A stretch of DNA of 30,105 nt from a virus (IMGVR_UViG_3300046368_000125:1-30105); one strand, 5' to 3'. Positions 1 to 6,404 are shown, counted from the first letter of the stretch. The notes: generated from the sequence alone by a model not told the origin. Made by a program: numbers and translations.

Positions 1-561
1 TGTTATATATGGGGTTCACAAGTTGAGGAACAAATATATGGCTCAAGCTATATAAAAACAGAGGGTAGTATAGCTACAAGAAACAAAGAAACTAGAGTAT
101 CGACAGGGTTATATGGTGACCCAGAATTTAATAAAAATGAAGGCGTTGCATTTATAGACGTTAAACCTTTTCCGGTCGATGCAAGTGATACAAATGGAAA
201 CATAATATCATTAGTAGGTGGAACTTATAATCAGATGTTTTTTAGATTTAGAACAAATAATGTTTTAGAATTTTACGCTCACGATGCACCAGCTGGTTCG
301 GCAATTTTTGACTATGACTTAGCGCACAATGGCGGAAGAATTAAAGCGGCTATACGTTGGAACAACGGTAATTATTCTATTTTTGCAAACGGACAACTTT
401 ATAATAGTTACTTAAATACTAGCAGATTTTTTACGGACTTAGATACATTCCAATTTCAACAATCATATAGCAGTAATGAATTTGAGGGTGAAGTTTATGG
501 AATACAAGTTTTTGATGAAGCCTTAGATAATAACGAAATAGCAAAATTAACTGAATTATGA
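1..561 (+). CDS. tail fibre protein, C-terminal part (5' end cut by window edge)
   Basis: The reading frame is open from base 1 and ends at 561, giving about 186 residues. They align along their whole length with the C-terminal part of the complete fibre gene at 28407-29657, so this is the end of a tail-fibre or receptor-binding protein. The repeated aromatic/glycine pattern (GRIKAAIRWNNGNYSIF, then EGEVYGIQVFDEAL) fits a LamG/concanavalin-like beta-sandwich, a fold often used by phages for glycan binding. The first methionine in frame is at 235, but homology continues upstream of it, so that is not the true start. The stretch around 238-330 differs strongly from the other copy. Its stop overlaps the next gene (ATGA). 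Function is inferred from context and fold pattern. Confidence 0.75.
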   Translation, partial: CYIWGSQVEEQIYGSSYIKTEGSIATRNKETRVSTGLYGDPEFNKNEGVAFIDVKPFPVDASDTNGNIISLVGGTYNQMFFRFRTNNVLEFYAHDAPAGSAIFDYDLAHNGGRIKAAIRWNNGNYSIFANGQLYNSYLNTSRFFTDLDTFQFQQSYSSNEFEGEVYGIQVFDEALDNNEIAKLTEL

Positions 562-899
562 AAATAGGCAAATACGAATTTAACGACAAAGAACAAGTTA
601 AAGAAAAAATTGAGGACTTAGGCGTGGACTATGATTTTGAGGGTAACCAATATCCGACACATAACCATACTATTGTTGAGCTAGGGAATATCGTTTTACA
701 AAAGGGTGAATACGAGATTAAAGACGGAGAAATGCAAATGATAAAAGAGCCTATCTTAAGCGATAAGTATCACGTGGACGTTATTTGGAGTGACTTAAAA
801 GACCATCCTTGGGGTTGGAAAACTTACAGTTGCGACTTAGATACAGAGGGAATGCACAGTTTTTATGGGCTTTCATATTTAGAATATAAAATAAAATAA
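558..899 (+). CDS. 113-aa fibre-associated protein
   Basis: This small acidic protein of unknown function starts inside the stop of the fibre gene (ATGA), suggesting translational coupling. A second copy lies at 29654-29995 in the same position behind the other fibre copy. The two proteins differ at about nine residues while the DNA differs at about 32 bases, so the protein is under purifying selection. It has no signal peptide or membrane segment, and Trp and Tyr cluster in its second half (residues 78-110). The fixed position behind a fibre gene makes a fibre chaperone, fibre-tip or accessory adhesin role plausible, but nothing in the sequence proves it. Confidence 0.8.
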   Translation: MKIGKYEFNDKEQVKEKIEDLGVDYDFEGNQYPTHNHTIVELGNIVLQKGEYEIKDGEMQMIKEPILSDKYHVDVIWSDLKDHPWGWKTYSCDLDTEGMHSFYGLSYLEYKIK

Positions 900-901
900 T
901 A

Positions 902-1375
902 ATGGCAAATACTATAAATTGGGGTGAAATATATTGTTATTCACATTGGGGTGATGACAAAAACAAAGCTAGTGTACCAGAATTTCCAGAATTTTGTGCA
1001 ACAGAACAAGGGCTTTGCGGTACTCAATATTCATATACTGGCGGAGAGAAATTCCCTACTCTGTTGAGTATTAATTTAGGAGCAGCGACAGGAACTGTAA
1101 CACTCAATTTTAATGCTAAAAATGTACCAGATAAATTTGAGGTATGGTTTGATGGTGTTAAAGTTATTGATACAGGTTATAGGGGTTTAGCAACGGAACA
1201 AACTAACCTAGACAATGCATTAGCTTTAAGAGGTTTGCCAAGTGAAACGATAGCTGGAACTGGTACAGGAACTGCTAATTTTAATAAAACAACAAACACA
1301 GAGGTTGCATTAGTCAAGGTTTACGCACCATTAGATGGTACTTCGTGGGATATAACATTGGGTTGCCCAGTATAA
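902..1375 (+). CDS. 157-aa putative structural or adhesin protein
   Basis: The protein is rich in Gly, Thr and Asn and looks all-beta, with a run such as TVTLNFNAKNVPDKFEVWFDG near residues 85-105. It carries four Cys residues (C12, C32, C39, C155). No catalytic motif or signal peptide is visible. It is the last gene of the fibre cassette, two bases after the previous stop, and its first ~36 codons recur almost identically at 29998-30105. The context suggests a virion surface or fibre-accessory protein, but the family is not recognised. Confidence 0.75.
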   Translation: MANTINWGEIYCYSHWGDDKNKASVPEFPEFCATEQGLCGTQYSYTGGEKFPTLLSINLGAATGTVTLNFNAKNVPDKFEVWFDGVKVIDTGYRGLATEQTNLDNALALRGLPSETIAGTGTGTANFNKTTNTEVALVKVYAPLDGTSWDITLGCPV

Positions 1376-1379
1376 AATT

Positions 1380-1538
1380 ATGAATATACAAGATTTGAGA
1401 ATAGCAATATTAAACGCAGTTACCTTTGGGGTGAGCTTTACGCATATAGAAAATGGTTTAAAAATTATATTATTGCTTTTATCCATAGGATATACTGCAC
1501 AAAAAATATACGAAACGCACAAGAAAAAGAATGACTAA
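1380..1538 (+). CDS. 52-aa small membrane protein, holin-like
   Basis: ATG at 1380 opens 52 codons ending TAA 1536-1538. The peptide has a moderately hydrophobic N-terminal stretch (about residues 8-20) and a strong one (about 28-41, KIILLLLSIGYTAQ), followed by a Lys-rich tail (HKKKND). Its end overlaps the start of the M15 endolysin (ATG 1531) by 8 nt, so the two are probably coupled. Size, one or two membrane passes, charged tail and position directly before a lysin fit a small holin or a pinholin-like protein. A larger holin-like gene follows the lysin, so this one could instead be a regulator of lysis timing. Confidence 0.65.
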   Translation: MNIQDLRIAILNAVTFGVSFTHIENGLKIILLLLSIGYTAQKIYETHKKKND

Positions 1539-1908
1539 AAATTTTAGTATAAAAGAATTTGAGTGTAAATGTGGCTGTGAAATGCCTGATGATGTTTTAG
1601 TAAATATAACTAAACTAGCAAATCAATTACAGTACGTTAGGGATAACGTGGTGATGCCTATAATAATAAACAGTGCTTATAGATGTGAAGCACATAATAA
1701 GTCCGTAGGGGGTTCTCCTAACTCTCAACACTTACTAGGCAAAGCTGCTGATATTGTTATTCAAGGACTTGACCCTATTTTAGATACTTACGACTATTTA
1801 GACGACTTAATGTTATCTGGCGAAATACTACAAGGTGGTTTGGGTATGTATAAAACTTTCACGCATTACGATATAAGAAAAACAAAAGCACGTTGGAATA
1901 ATGCCTAA
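1531..1908 (+). CDS. endolysin, M15-family zinc peptidase
   Basis: This is the likely cell-wall hydrolase. The M15 zinc-peptidase signature is visible: S-x-H-x-x-G-x-A-x-D at residues 65-74 (SQHLLGKAAD; H67 and D74 as zinc ligands) and THYD at 111-114 (H112 ligand, D114). The N-terminal FECKCGCEMPDD and the SAYRC segment near residue 48-52 are also typical of the Peptidase_M15_3 type. Family members cut peptide cross-links of peptidoglycan (D,D- or L,D-carboxypeptidase/endopeptidase). At 125 aa it is a single catalytic domain without a wall-binding domain. No signal peptide is present, so export needs the flanking holins. Its end overlaps the next gene by 8 nt. Confidence 0.9.
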   Translation: MTKNFSIKEFECKCGCEMPDDVLVNITKLANQLQYVRDNVVMPIIINSAYRCEAHNKSVGGSPNSQHLLGKAADIVIQGLDPILDTYDYLDDLMLSGEILQGGLGMYKTFTHYDIRKTKARWNNA

Positions 1909-2380
1909 ATATAAAGATAAAAACGGTACTACAAGGGTTGGCGATGCTTTACGTTGGTTATTAAAGCAAGGCAAAGAAGTTGCACCAGAACTTTTAAAAA
2001 TAGCTGGTAACGTTACAGGAATTGAAGCACTAGATGTTTTGGCTTCTAAAATCGGAGCTGATGAAAAACTAAGCGAAGCAGATAAACAACTTTTATTAGA
2101 AGAACTAAACTTTGATAAAATAGAAATGCAAGAAACCACAAAACGGTGGGTTTCAGATAACAATACAGATAGTTACTTAACACAAAATATAAGACCTTTA
2201 ACACTCGCATTTTTAACTGCTACACTGTTTATATATATTATATTAGATAGTTCATTAGAGGGCTTTAAAATAGACCCTAACTGGATTGATTTACTTTCTT
2301 CTTTATTACTTTTGGTTTACGGTGGTTATTTCGGTATGCGTTCGGCAGAGAAAATAACTAAGCATTGGAAAAATAAATAG
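1901..2380 (+). CDS. holin, 3TM/GTA-holin-like
   Basis: The soluble, charged N-terminal half (residues 1-90) is followed by two clear membrane segments, about 100-116 (PLTLAFLTATLFIYIIL) and 128-146, and a basic tail. The RPL motif before the first membrane segment and the GGYFGMRSAEK ending before the tail are typical of the GTA-type/3TM holin group that sits beside lysins in Bacteroidota and alphaproteobacterial phages. The expected role is to permeabilise the inner membrane and release the M15 lysin. It overlaps the lysin by 8 nt. The amphipathic region near residues 25-50 could be a third membrane-associated helix. Confidence 0.8.
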   Translation: MPKYKDKNGTTRVGDALRWLLKQGKEVAPELLKIAGNVTGIEALDVLASKIGADEKLSEADKQLLLEELNFDKIEMQETTKRWVSDNNTDSYLTQNIRPLTLAFLTATLFIYIILDSSLEGFKIDPNWIDLLSSLLLLVYGGYFGMRSAEKITKHWKNK

Positions 2381-2438
2381 CTTTTTACTTTTTTTTCTAA
2401 AATAAAATATATAACTTTGAATTTTTTATTAAAACTAG

Positions 2439-2454
2439 ACATTTAGTTAAATGT
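2439..2454. promoter_or_regulatory. 16-bp palindrome, candidate operator
   Basis: ACATTTA-GT-TAAATGT is a perfect inverted repeat with 7-bp arms, 20 nt downstream of the TAACTTTG box. Its size suits a dimeric helix-turn-helix repressor site. No repressor gene is recognised, so the binding partner is unknown and chance in AT-rich DNA cannot be excluded. Confidence 0.35.
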
Positions 2455-2528
2455 TTTGTTGCCCTTAAAGGCATAAAAAACAAATACAAAATAAATAGAT
2501 ATAAAAAGTTAAATAAAATATAAGACTT

Positions 2529-2533
2529 AGGAG
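2529..2533 (+). promoter_or_regulatory. Shine-Dalgarno site of NinG-like gene
   Basis: AGGAG lies 10 nt before ATG 2544. This is noteworthy because most genes here have A-rich leaders without a Shine-Dalgarno sequence, as is common in Bacteroidota. Confidence 0.55.
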
Positions 2534-2543
2534 AACTAATCAA

Positions 2544-2939
2544 ATGGCAAAAAAAACACAACGTAAAAAATTAATAGAAAAACTAGATAAAATATTTAGT
2601 ATATATATAAGACGTAGAAAAGCTATTAATGATATATCTGAATGTTTCACTTGTGGCAAACAAGACCATTGGAAGAAGCTACAAAACGGACATTTTCAAA
2701 GTCGTAAACATTATTCTACTAGGTGGCACGAACAAAATTGTCAAGTTCAATGTGCTGGTTGTAATGTGTTTAGATATGGAGAACAATATAAATTTGCTAA
2801 GAACTTAGACAATACTTATTATGACGGTTTAGCAGAAGAACTTCATATTGAAGCAAATAAAACTGTAAAGCTAGATAATACAGATTTAGAAATGTTAATA
2901 GAAAAATACGAAATGTTAATTAAATTACTAGATACTTAA
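2544..2939 (+). CDS. NinG/Rap-like recombination endonuclease
   Basis: A zinc-binding HNH-like core is visible: C34-x-x-C37, then QNGHFQSR (H50), TRW at 59-61 and C70-x-x-C73. This pattern (CxTCG, QxGHFxSR, TRW, QCxxCN) matches the lambda NinG/Rap family. Lambda Rap is a structure-specific nuclease that cuts Holliday junctions and D-loops in phage recombination. The N-terminus is Lys/Arg rich (residues 3-26), as expected for DNA binding. It is the first gene of the early block and has a rare good ribosome-binding site. Length (131 aa) is shorter than lambda NinG (~200 aa) but covers the zinc core and a C-terminal helical part. The family call is strong; the exact substrate is inferred. Confidence 0.82.
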   Translation: MAKKTQRKKLIEKLDKIFSIYIRRRKAINDISECFTCGKQDHWKKLQNGHFQSRKHYSTRWHEQNCQVQCAGCNVFRYGEQYKFAKNLDNTYYDGLAEELHIEANKTVKLDNTDLEMLIEKYEMLIKLLDT

Positions 2940-2941
2940 TG

Positions 2942-2949
2942 TATATTTG
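2942..2949 (+). promoter_or_regulatory. TAnnTTTG promoter-like box
   Basis: TATATTTG matches the Bacteroidota -7 box. It lies just after the NinG-like stop and about 47 nt before a strong terminator, so if active it would make only a very short transcript. No clear TTTG box lies upstream. Confidence 0.25.
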
Positions 2950-2995
2950 TAGTGTATTGTTTTTGTTTTAAAATAGGCTAACCAGCCAAATTAAG

Positions 2996-3020
2996 CCACC
3001 TGTAAAAAGGTGGTTTTTTT
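2996..3020 (+). terminator. rho-independent terminator after NinG-like gene
   Basis: Stem CCACCT (2996-3001) / AGGTGG (3008-3013) with loop GTAAAA, followed by seven T. It would end transcripts from the control region after the NinG-like gene. Confidence 0.85.
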
Positions 3021-3062
3021 GTTTATAATGTGTTTATATTTTTTTTATTGAATTATTTGTTT

Positions 3063-3070
3063 TATATTTG
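3063..3070 (+). promoter_or_regulatory. early promoter -7 box (TATATTTG)
   Basis: A perfect TAnnTTTG followed by C lies 28 nt before ATG 3098 and directly after a terminator, as expected for a new transcription unit. The -33 element is not clear; TTG at 3048-3050 is too close. Confidence 0.5.
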
Positions 3071-3097
3071 CCTTAATATTAATTAAAACAATACATT

Positions 3098-3298
3098 ATG
3101 AATTTATTTGAAAGATTAAAACCAGAGTACAAAGACAACCTAGAAACAGGTAACACTAAGCACCCAGCACTTGTTGGATATGCAGTAGACCAATTAGAAC
3201 TTTACGAATACGTCAGAGATATGCCTTATGGTTTAGTTACTGACTTAAGGTTCTTATTAGACGTAGATAGTCCTTACGAATTATTTAAAGAGATTTAA
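3098..3298 (+). CDS. 66-aa early protein of unknown function
   Basis: This small acidic soluble protein has no recognisable motif or membrane segment. It is first in the transcription unit that starts at the TATATTTG box, ahead of the annealing-protein and SSB genes. Early position and small size suggest a host-takeover or replication-accessory role, but this is context only. The next micro-gene starts one base after its stop. Confidence 0.7.
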   Translation: MNLFERLKPEYKDNLETGNTKHPALVGYAVDQLELYEYVRDMPYGLVTDLRFLLDVDSPYELFKEI

Positions 3299-3299
3299 T

Positions 3300-3428
3300 A
3301 TGACTTATTCGGAAGATGTAAACAGAGCAGCCTCAACGGACACAATAGACTTTTTAAATGCACGTGTAGATGCATTAGAAAAAAGAGTAGAATTTTTAGA
3401 AGCACAAATAGAAATCAAAAACAATTAA
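3300..3428 (+). CDS. 42-aa coiled-coil micro-protein
   Basis: ATG 3300 to TAA 3426-3428 fills the gap between two genes, one base after the previous stop and one before the next start. Residues 16-40 show a leucine/valine heptad pattern (FLNARVDALEKRVEFLEAQI) typical of a short coiled coil, so it probably forms dimers or binds a helical partner. Function is unknown. Confidence 0.65.
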   Translation: MTYSEDVNRAASTDTIDFLNARVDALEKRVEFLEAQIEIKNN

Positions 3429-3429
3429 T

Positions 3430-3822
3430 ATGAACAAAGAAAAATTAACAGAGTTATATAAACAATATAACCTAACTAAAGACGATGTATTTAAACATCA
3501 ACATTATTTAATCATCACCAGAAGTGGCATTGAAAAATTAATGGCACAAAGTAATATTACAATTAATTACGAGGTAGTAAGATGCGAGCCGAATTTTGCA
3601 GTATTCAAAGCAATAGCACATAAAGGAGCTACAACTATTCAAACCTTTGGCAGTGCCTTAAAAGGCGATAGCTACAAAGATAGCTCAACAAATAGCTGGT
3701 ACGTTGCTGAGATGGCAGAAAAACGAGCTATGAGCAGAGCAGTTCTTAAATTAACAGGCTTTTACGAACAAGGAGTGTTTGGCGAAGATGAAAGCGAAAG
3801 TTTTAAAAATAATAATAAATAA
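3430..3822 (+). CDS. possible single-strand annealing protein
   Basis: This 130-aa protein lies directly before an SSB and a RecA/RepA-fold ATPase. It has a hydrophobic strand with TRSGIEKL (about 30-37), a beta region around residues 44-75, TFGSALKG (72-79), and the helix AEMAEKRAMSRAVLKLTG (about 92-109). A C-terminal helix with AEKRA..RAVLKL recalls Rad52/ERF-like annealing proteins, in which a conserved helix carries A-x-x-R-A-x-x-x-A-L patterns. The tail is acidic (FGEDESE) and then Asn/Lys rich. The annealing assignment is an inference from context and this weak pattern. The gene itself is certain from its codon structure and tight packing. Confidence 0.5.
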   Translation: MNKEKLTELYKQYNLTKDDVFKHQHYLIITRSGIEKLMAQSNITINYEVVRCEPNFAVFKAIAHKGATTIQTFGSALKGDSYKDSSTNSWYVAEMAEKRAMSRAVLKLTGFYEQGVFGEDESESFKNNNK

Positions 3823-3846
3823 TAACAATTAAAAACAAGTAAAATT

Positions 3847-4146
3847 ATGAGTGCAATTATTAACTATTCACTACGAGTGGACAAATTACCAAAAGAGAAA
3901 TTTATCGCTGGAAAAGACGGAGCGGTTTATGTAAACCTTACAATGTCAGTAAATGACGAAACACGTTACGGAAATAACGCATCGATTATGATTAGTCAAA
4001 CACAAGAAGAGCGAGAAGCTAAGAAGCCACGAACTTACATTGGCAACGGTCAAGTAGTTTGGACTGACGGTAACATTGTCAAAGCCGAGCGTGAAGAAGC
4101 TAAAGAAGTAGTGCAAGAAGCTGAAACAAGCGACTTACCATTTTAA
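3847..4146 (+). CDS. single-stranded DNA-binding protein, short
   Basis: The 99-aa protein has a beta-rich N-terminal part (about residues 4-70) and an acidic tail (EEAKEVVQEAETSDLPF). The final D-L-P-F matches the SSB C-terminal tip (DDIPF in Escherichia coli), which recruits replication and repair partners. It is shorter than typical bacterial SSB (about 110-180 aa), as phage versions often are. The neighbours, a possible annealing protein and an ATPase, agree with a recombination-dependent replication module. A strong terminator follows. The fold is inferred; the tip is seen directly. Confidence 0.72.
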   Translation: MSAIINYSLRVDKLPKEKFIAGKDGAVYVNLTMSVNDETRYGNNASIMISQTQEEREAKKPRTYIGNGQVVWTDGNIVKAEREEAKEVVQEAETSDLPF

Positions 4147-4154
4147 CAAACTAG

Positions 4155-4179
4155 GGCGGTGTAATAACCGCCTTTTTTT
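4155..4179 (+). terminator. rho-independent terminator after SSB
   Basis: Stem GGCGGT (4155-4160) / ACCGCC (4167-4172), loop GTAATA, followed by seven T. It separates the SSB unit from the ATPase gene, or lets part of the transcripts read through, since the ATPase starts only 28 nt downstream with just a weak box (TACCTTTA, 4182-4189). Confidence 0.85.
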
Positions 4180-4206
4180 ATTACCTTTACAAAACAATAC
4201 AAAAAA

Positions 4207-5073
4207 ATGACAGAAGAACAAACTACACATAATATGTTGATGGAGTTGATAGCAGAGGAATGTGCTATTGATACAGCTGAGATTATGGAATATCCACCAA
4301 CAGCTTTAAGTTTAGGTGAGAAAACTATACAAGCAAAAGGTGGAGATATTACAATGCCTATTCCAATCGGAACTTATGGAAATTTCAGTTTTGTACAAGC
4401 TCCCCCAAAATCGAAAAAAACTTTCTTTGTTAGTTTACTAGCTTCAGTTTATTTAAGTGGTGGGAATAACTTTGGTGGTAAAATAAAAGGACATCGTGAC
4501 GGGCGTTGTTTAATGCACTTTGATACAGAGCAAGGACACTGGCACGCTCAACGAGTTTTTAAGCGTGTTCAAGATATGAGTAATACAAAAGAAGTAGGTT
4601 GTTATCATACATACGCACTAAGAACAGTAGGGTATAAAGAACGATTACAATTTATAGAACACTGCTTAGAACAAAACAAAGGTAAAAACGGTTTAGTTAT
4701 TATAGACGGAATAGCCGATTTAGTTTCAGATGTTAATAATTTAGAAGAAAGTAATTTATGCGTTCAAAAAATAATGCAATTATCCGCAAAATATGATTGT
4801 CATATAGTAACAGTAATACATAGTAATTATGGAAGCGACAAACCAACAGGACACTTAGGCTCGTTTCTTGAAAAAAAGACAGAAACACAAATACAACTAG
4901 AAGTCAATACAGTAAATAAAGAATGGATAACAGTAAGTTGCAAACGTTCTAGGGGTTATGCTTTTGGAACGTTTAGCTTTAGTATTAACGAGTTCGGATT
5001 GCCTTTTGTAGTTGGCGAGATATATGACCCTTTAGAATACTTTGTACCTAGAACACTAACACCAAATAAATAA
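4207..5073 (+). CDS. RecA/RepA-fold ATPase (Sak4- or helicase-like)
   Basis: The 288-aa protein has the layout of AAA_25/RepA or Sak4 ATPases. A nucleotide-binding loop lies at 65-72 (APPKSKKT), the catalytic-Glu-like DTEQG at 106-110, Walker B GLVIIDG at 162-168, and a sensor strand HIVTVIHSN at 199-207. The Walker A is unusual: Lys70 occupies the place of the usual Gly, giving A-P-P-K-S-K-K-T. An SKKT-type loop is, as far as I recall, also seen in other Bacteroidota mobile-element ATPases. It sits between SSB and a sigma-like gene and touches the next gene with no gap. The likely role is loading or moving annealing or replication proteins on DNA; a hexameric helicase role is also possible. 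Confidence 0.75.
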   Translation: MTEEQTTHNMLMELIAEECAIDTAEIMEYPPTALSLGEKTIQAKGGDITMPIPIGTYGNFSFVQAPPKSKKTFFVSLLASVYLSGGNNFGGKIKGHRDGRCLMHFDTEQGHWHAQRVFKRVQDMSNTKEVGCYHTYALRTVGYKERLQFIEHCLEQNKGKNGLVIIDGIADLVSDVNNLEESNLCVQKIMQLSAKYDCHIVTVIHSNYGSDKPTGHLGSFLEKKTETQIQLEVNTVNKEWITVSCKRSRGYAFGTFSFSINEFGLPFVVGEIYDPLEYFVPRTLTPNK

Positions 5074-5565
5074 ATGACACCAATTTTAGAACTAGCTTAT
5101 AAAAAGCATAATGATTGGAATAACATTGTAAAGAGTTTCGGCTGCAACCCCTCAATGAGTGAAGACGTTGTTATGGAAATGTATATCCAATTAGATGCTG
5201 ATGTAAAAAAAGGTTTAGACCTTTACTATAAAGAGCAAATAAATCATTATTATTGCTATAAAGTTCTAAGAGGTATTTACACAAATTTATATAAGTCAAG
5301 CCTAAGACAAAAGAAAGTTTATTTAGAAGATATAAACGAACTAAAAGAAATACAAGAAAGCGGTATTGATGAAAAAGAATGGGCGAAGCAACGTGACCAT
5401 ATAGACAGCATATTAAACGAAATGTATTGGTATGATAAAAAGATATTTGAAATAGTCGCTAAGGGCGTAAGCGTTGCAGAGTTAAGCAGAAACACTAAAA
5501 TAAGTTATTACTCACTTTACAACACATATACAAACGCAAAGAAACATATAAAAAACAAGTTATGA
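5074..5565 (+). CDS. sigma-like transcription factor
   Basis: The 163-aa protein has the two-part layout of small sigma-70/ECF factors. A helical N-terminal part (about 10-75) carries DWNNIVKSF and SEDVVMEMYIQL, resembling sigma region 2. After a charged linker there is a C-terminal helix-turn-helix (about 131-160: GVSVAELSRNTKISYYSLYN) like region 4. Such factors would redirect host RNA polymerase to phage promoters. It directly abuts the ATPase gene and overlaps the next micro-gene (ATGAG) by 4 nt. The late genes share an AT-rich upstream element that could be its target. The alternative is a DNA-binding regulator without sigma activity. Confidence 0.6.
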   Translation: MTPILELAYKKHNDWNNIVKSFGCNPSMSEDVVMEMYIQLDADVKKGLDLYYKEQINHYYCYKVLRGIYTNLYKSSLRQKKVYLEDINELKEIQESGIDEKEWAKQRDHIDSILNEMYWYDKKIFEIVAKGVSVAELSRNTKISYYSLYNTYTNAKKHIKNKL

Positions 5566-5705
5566 GATTAGGGGATTTAGTTTATTACATTACTTACTAC
5601 ACTGGCATACATTGGCTAGTAAAAAAGATTAGCAAAGCACTAGGAAAAGATTGTGGTTGCGACCAAAGGCGTGACGATTGGAACGACATTAATATAGAGC
5701 TATGA
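5562..5705 (+). CDS. 47-aa conserved phage micro-protein with CGCD motif
   Basis: ATG 5562 overlaps the sigma-like stop and TGA 5703-5705 overlaps the next start. The peptide has an amphipathic N-terminal helix (LGDLVYYITYYTGIHWLV) and then GKDCGCDQRRDDWN at about 28-41. A K-D-C-G-C-D-x-R-R segment is, as I recall, common in small proteins of Bacteroidota phages; its role is unknown. The two Cys could bind metal if the peptide dimerises. Confidence 0.7.
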   Translation: MRLGDLVYYITYYTGIHWLVKKISKALGKDCGCDQRRDDWNDINIEL

Positions 5706-5899
5706 GAATAGAAGATAGAGAAGCGTGGATTGACTTTAAAGCAAATGTATCTACTAAGCTATCAAAAGACCAATACAGGCTACTGTGTACGCTCCACGCT
5801 CGTTATTTAAACCATAGGTATCACGAACCTTGCAGTTGCCGACCAAAAACATTAGTAATGTGGATAAAAGATATTGATAACATATATAACAAAATTTAA
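5702..5899 (+). CDS. 65-aa conserved hypothetical with CSC motif
   Basis: This mostly helical, basic protein carries HARYLNHRYHEPCSCRPKT at residues 33-51. His and Cys clustering there hints at a metal site or a small DNA-binding fold. It is coupled by overlap to the genes on both sides. The function is not recognised. Confidence 0.75.
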   Translation: MRIEDREAWIDFKANVSTKLSKDQYRLLCTLHARYLNHRYHEPCSCRPKTLVMWIKDIDNIYNKI

Positions 5900-6369
5900 T
5901 GATAAATAAAATACATAACTGGGAAAAAGCAGTAGTAACACTTTTAAACCTTGACGGTTGGAACTTAAAACATACAGGGGACGGAATGGAAAGCTGGGAC
6001 GCAATAGGCACAACCCCAAAGGGTCAAGAATGCGTTATTGAAATGAAGTTCAGAAATAAATACTATAAAACTAAAATACTAGAAAAATTTAAGCACGATA
6101 AACTAATTGAAACAGGTAAGGTTGCCTTGTACTTAGTAAACGACCCAAAAGGAAATTATATGTTCTGGCTCAATAATTTAAAAGACTTACAAACAAAAGA
6201 TATGTATTGTCCAGATACAACGCTGTGGACTAAAAAGAAAATATTAAAGCCTTGTTATCTATTAAAAGAACAAGATGCTGCAATAATTAACTTAAATGAA
6301 GAACTAGAAATTGGTATATGGGATAGCTATTTTGATATAAAAGAAAAAATAAATAAAAAAAATAGTTAA
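5899..6369 (+). CDS. PD-(D/E)XK-like nuclease
   Basis: In the first 60 residues a helix is followed by WDAIGTTPKGQECVIEMKFR (33-52). D34 and E48-x-K50 fit the D...ExK core of the PD-(D/E)XK nuclease fold (restriction enzymes, resolvases, Cas4-like and VRR nucleases), and the preceding HTGDG loop is compatible. Length is 156 aa, with an alpha/beta C-terminal half. In a recombination block this could be a Holliday-junction or DNA-end nuclease, or act in host DNA breakdown. The start shares one base with the previous stop (TAATG). Confidence 0.6.
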   Translation: MINKIHNWEKAVVTLLNLDGWNLKHTGDGMESWDAIGTTPKGQECVIEMKFRNKYYKTKILEKFKHDKLIETGKVALYLVNDPKGNYMFWLNNLKDLQTKDMYCPDTTLWTKKKILKPCYLLKEQDAAIINLNEELEIGIWDSYFDIKEKINKKNS

Positions 6370-6372
6370 TAA

Positions 6373-6404
6373 TTTGTTTATAATTAAAATAAAGTTGTAT
6401 ATTG
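6373..6404 (+). promoter_or_regulatory. promoter of small-gene cassette (copy 1)
   Basis: TTTG (6373-6376), 21 nt, then TATATTG (6398-6404) and CGGTATATTAATAA. The block TTGCGGTATATTAATAA recurs exactly at 13467-13483, 33 nt before the ATG of another small gene. The spacing and boxes are close to the Bacteroidota TTTG/TAnnTTTG promoter. Confidence 0.6.

Larger units (their letters stand above)
1..1009 (+). repeat. left copy of ~1.0 kb diverged end repeat
   Basis: Bases 1-1009 match 29103-30105 with a net 6-nt length difference. The outer parts are nearly identical (about six mismatches in the first ~235 nt, one in the last ~110 nt). The middle is clearly diverged: by eye about 32 mismatches in the 342-nt gene 558-899, and a poorly alignable patch near 238-330. 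Most changes in 558-899 are synonymous, so both copies look functional rather than erroneous. Confidence 0.9.
2381..2543 (+). promoter_or_regulatory. 163-nt AT-rich control region before early genes
   Basis: This is the longest gene-free stretch in the window and lies at the lysis/early module boundary. It holds TAACTTTG at 2412-2419, matching the Bacteroidota -7 consensus TAnnTTTG but without a clear TTTG box upstream. It also holds a perfect 16-bp inverted repeat at 2439-2454, a short hairpin TGCC/GGCA at 2460-2473, and an AGGAG ribosome-binding site at 2529-2533. It probably contains an early promoter and operator, and could also be an origin. Function is inferred. Confidence 0.45.

Noticed and set aside
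235-561. Independent 108-aa gene starting at ATG 235
   Set aside because: The frame is open to base 1 and homologous to the complete fibre gene upstream of that ATG, so it is an internal methionine.
2228-2250. TTTATATATATTATA as another late element
   Set aside because: It lies in the coding sequence of the holin's first membrane segment and has no start codon nearby; it shows that chance matches occur.
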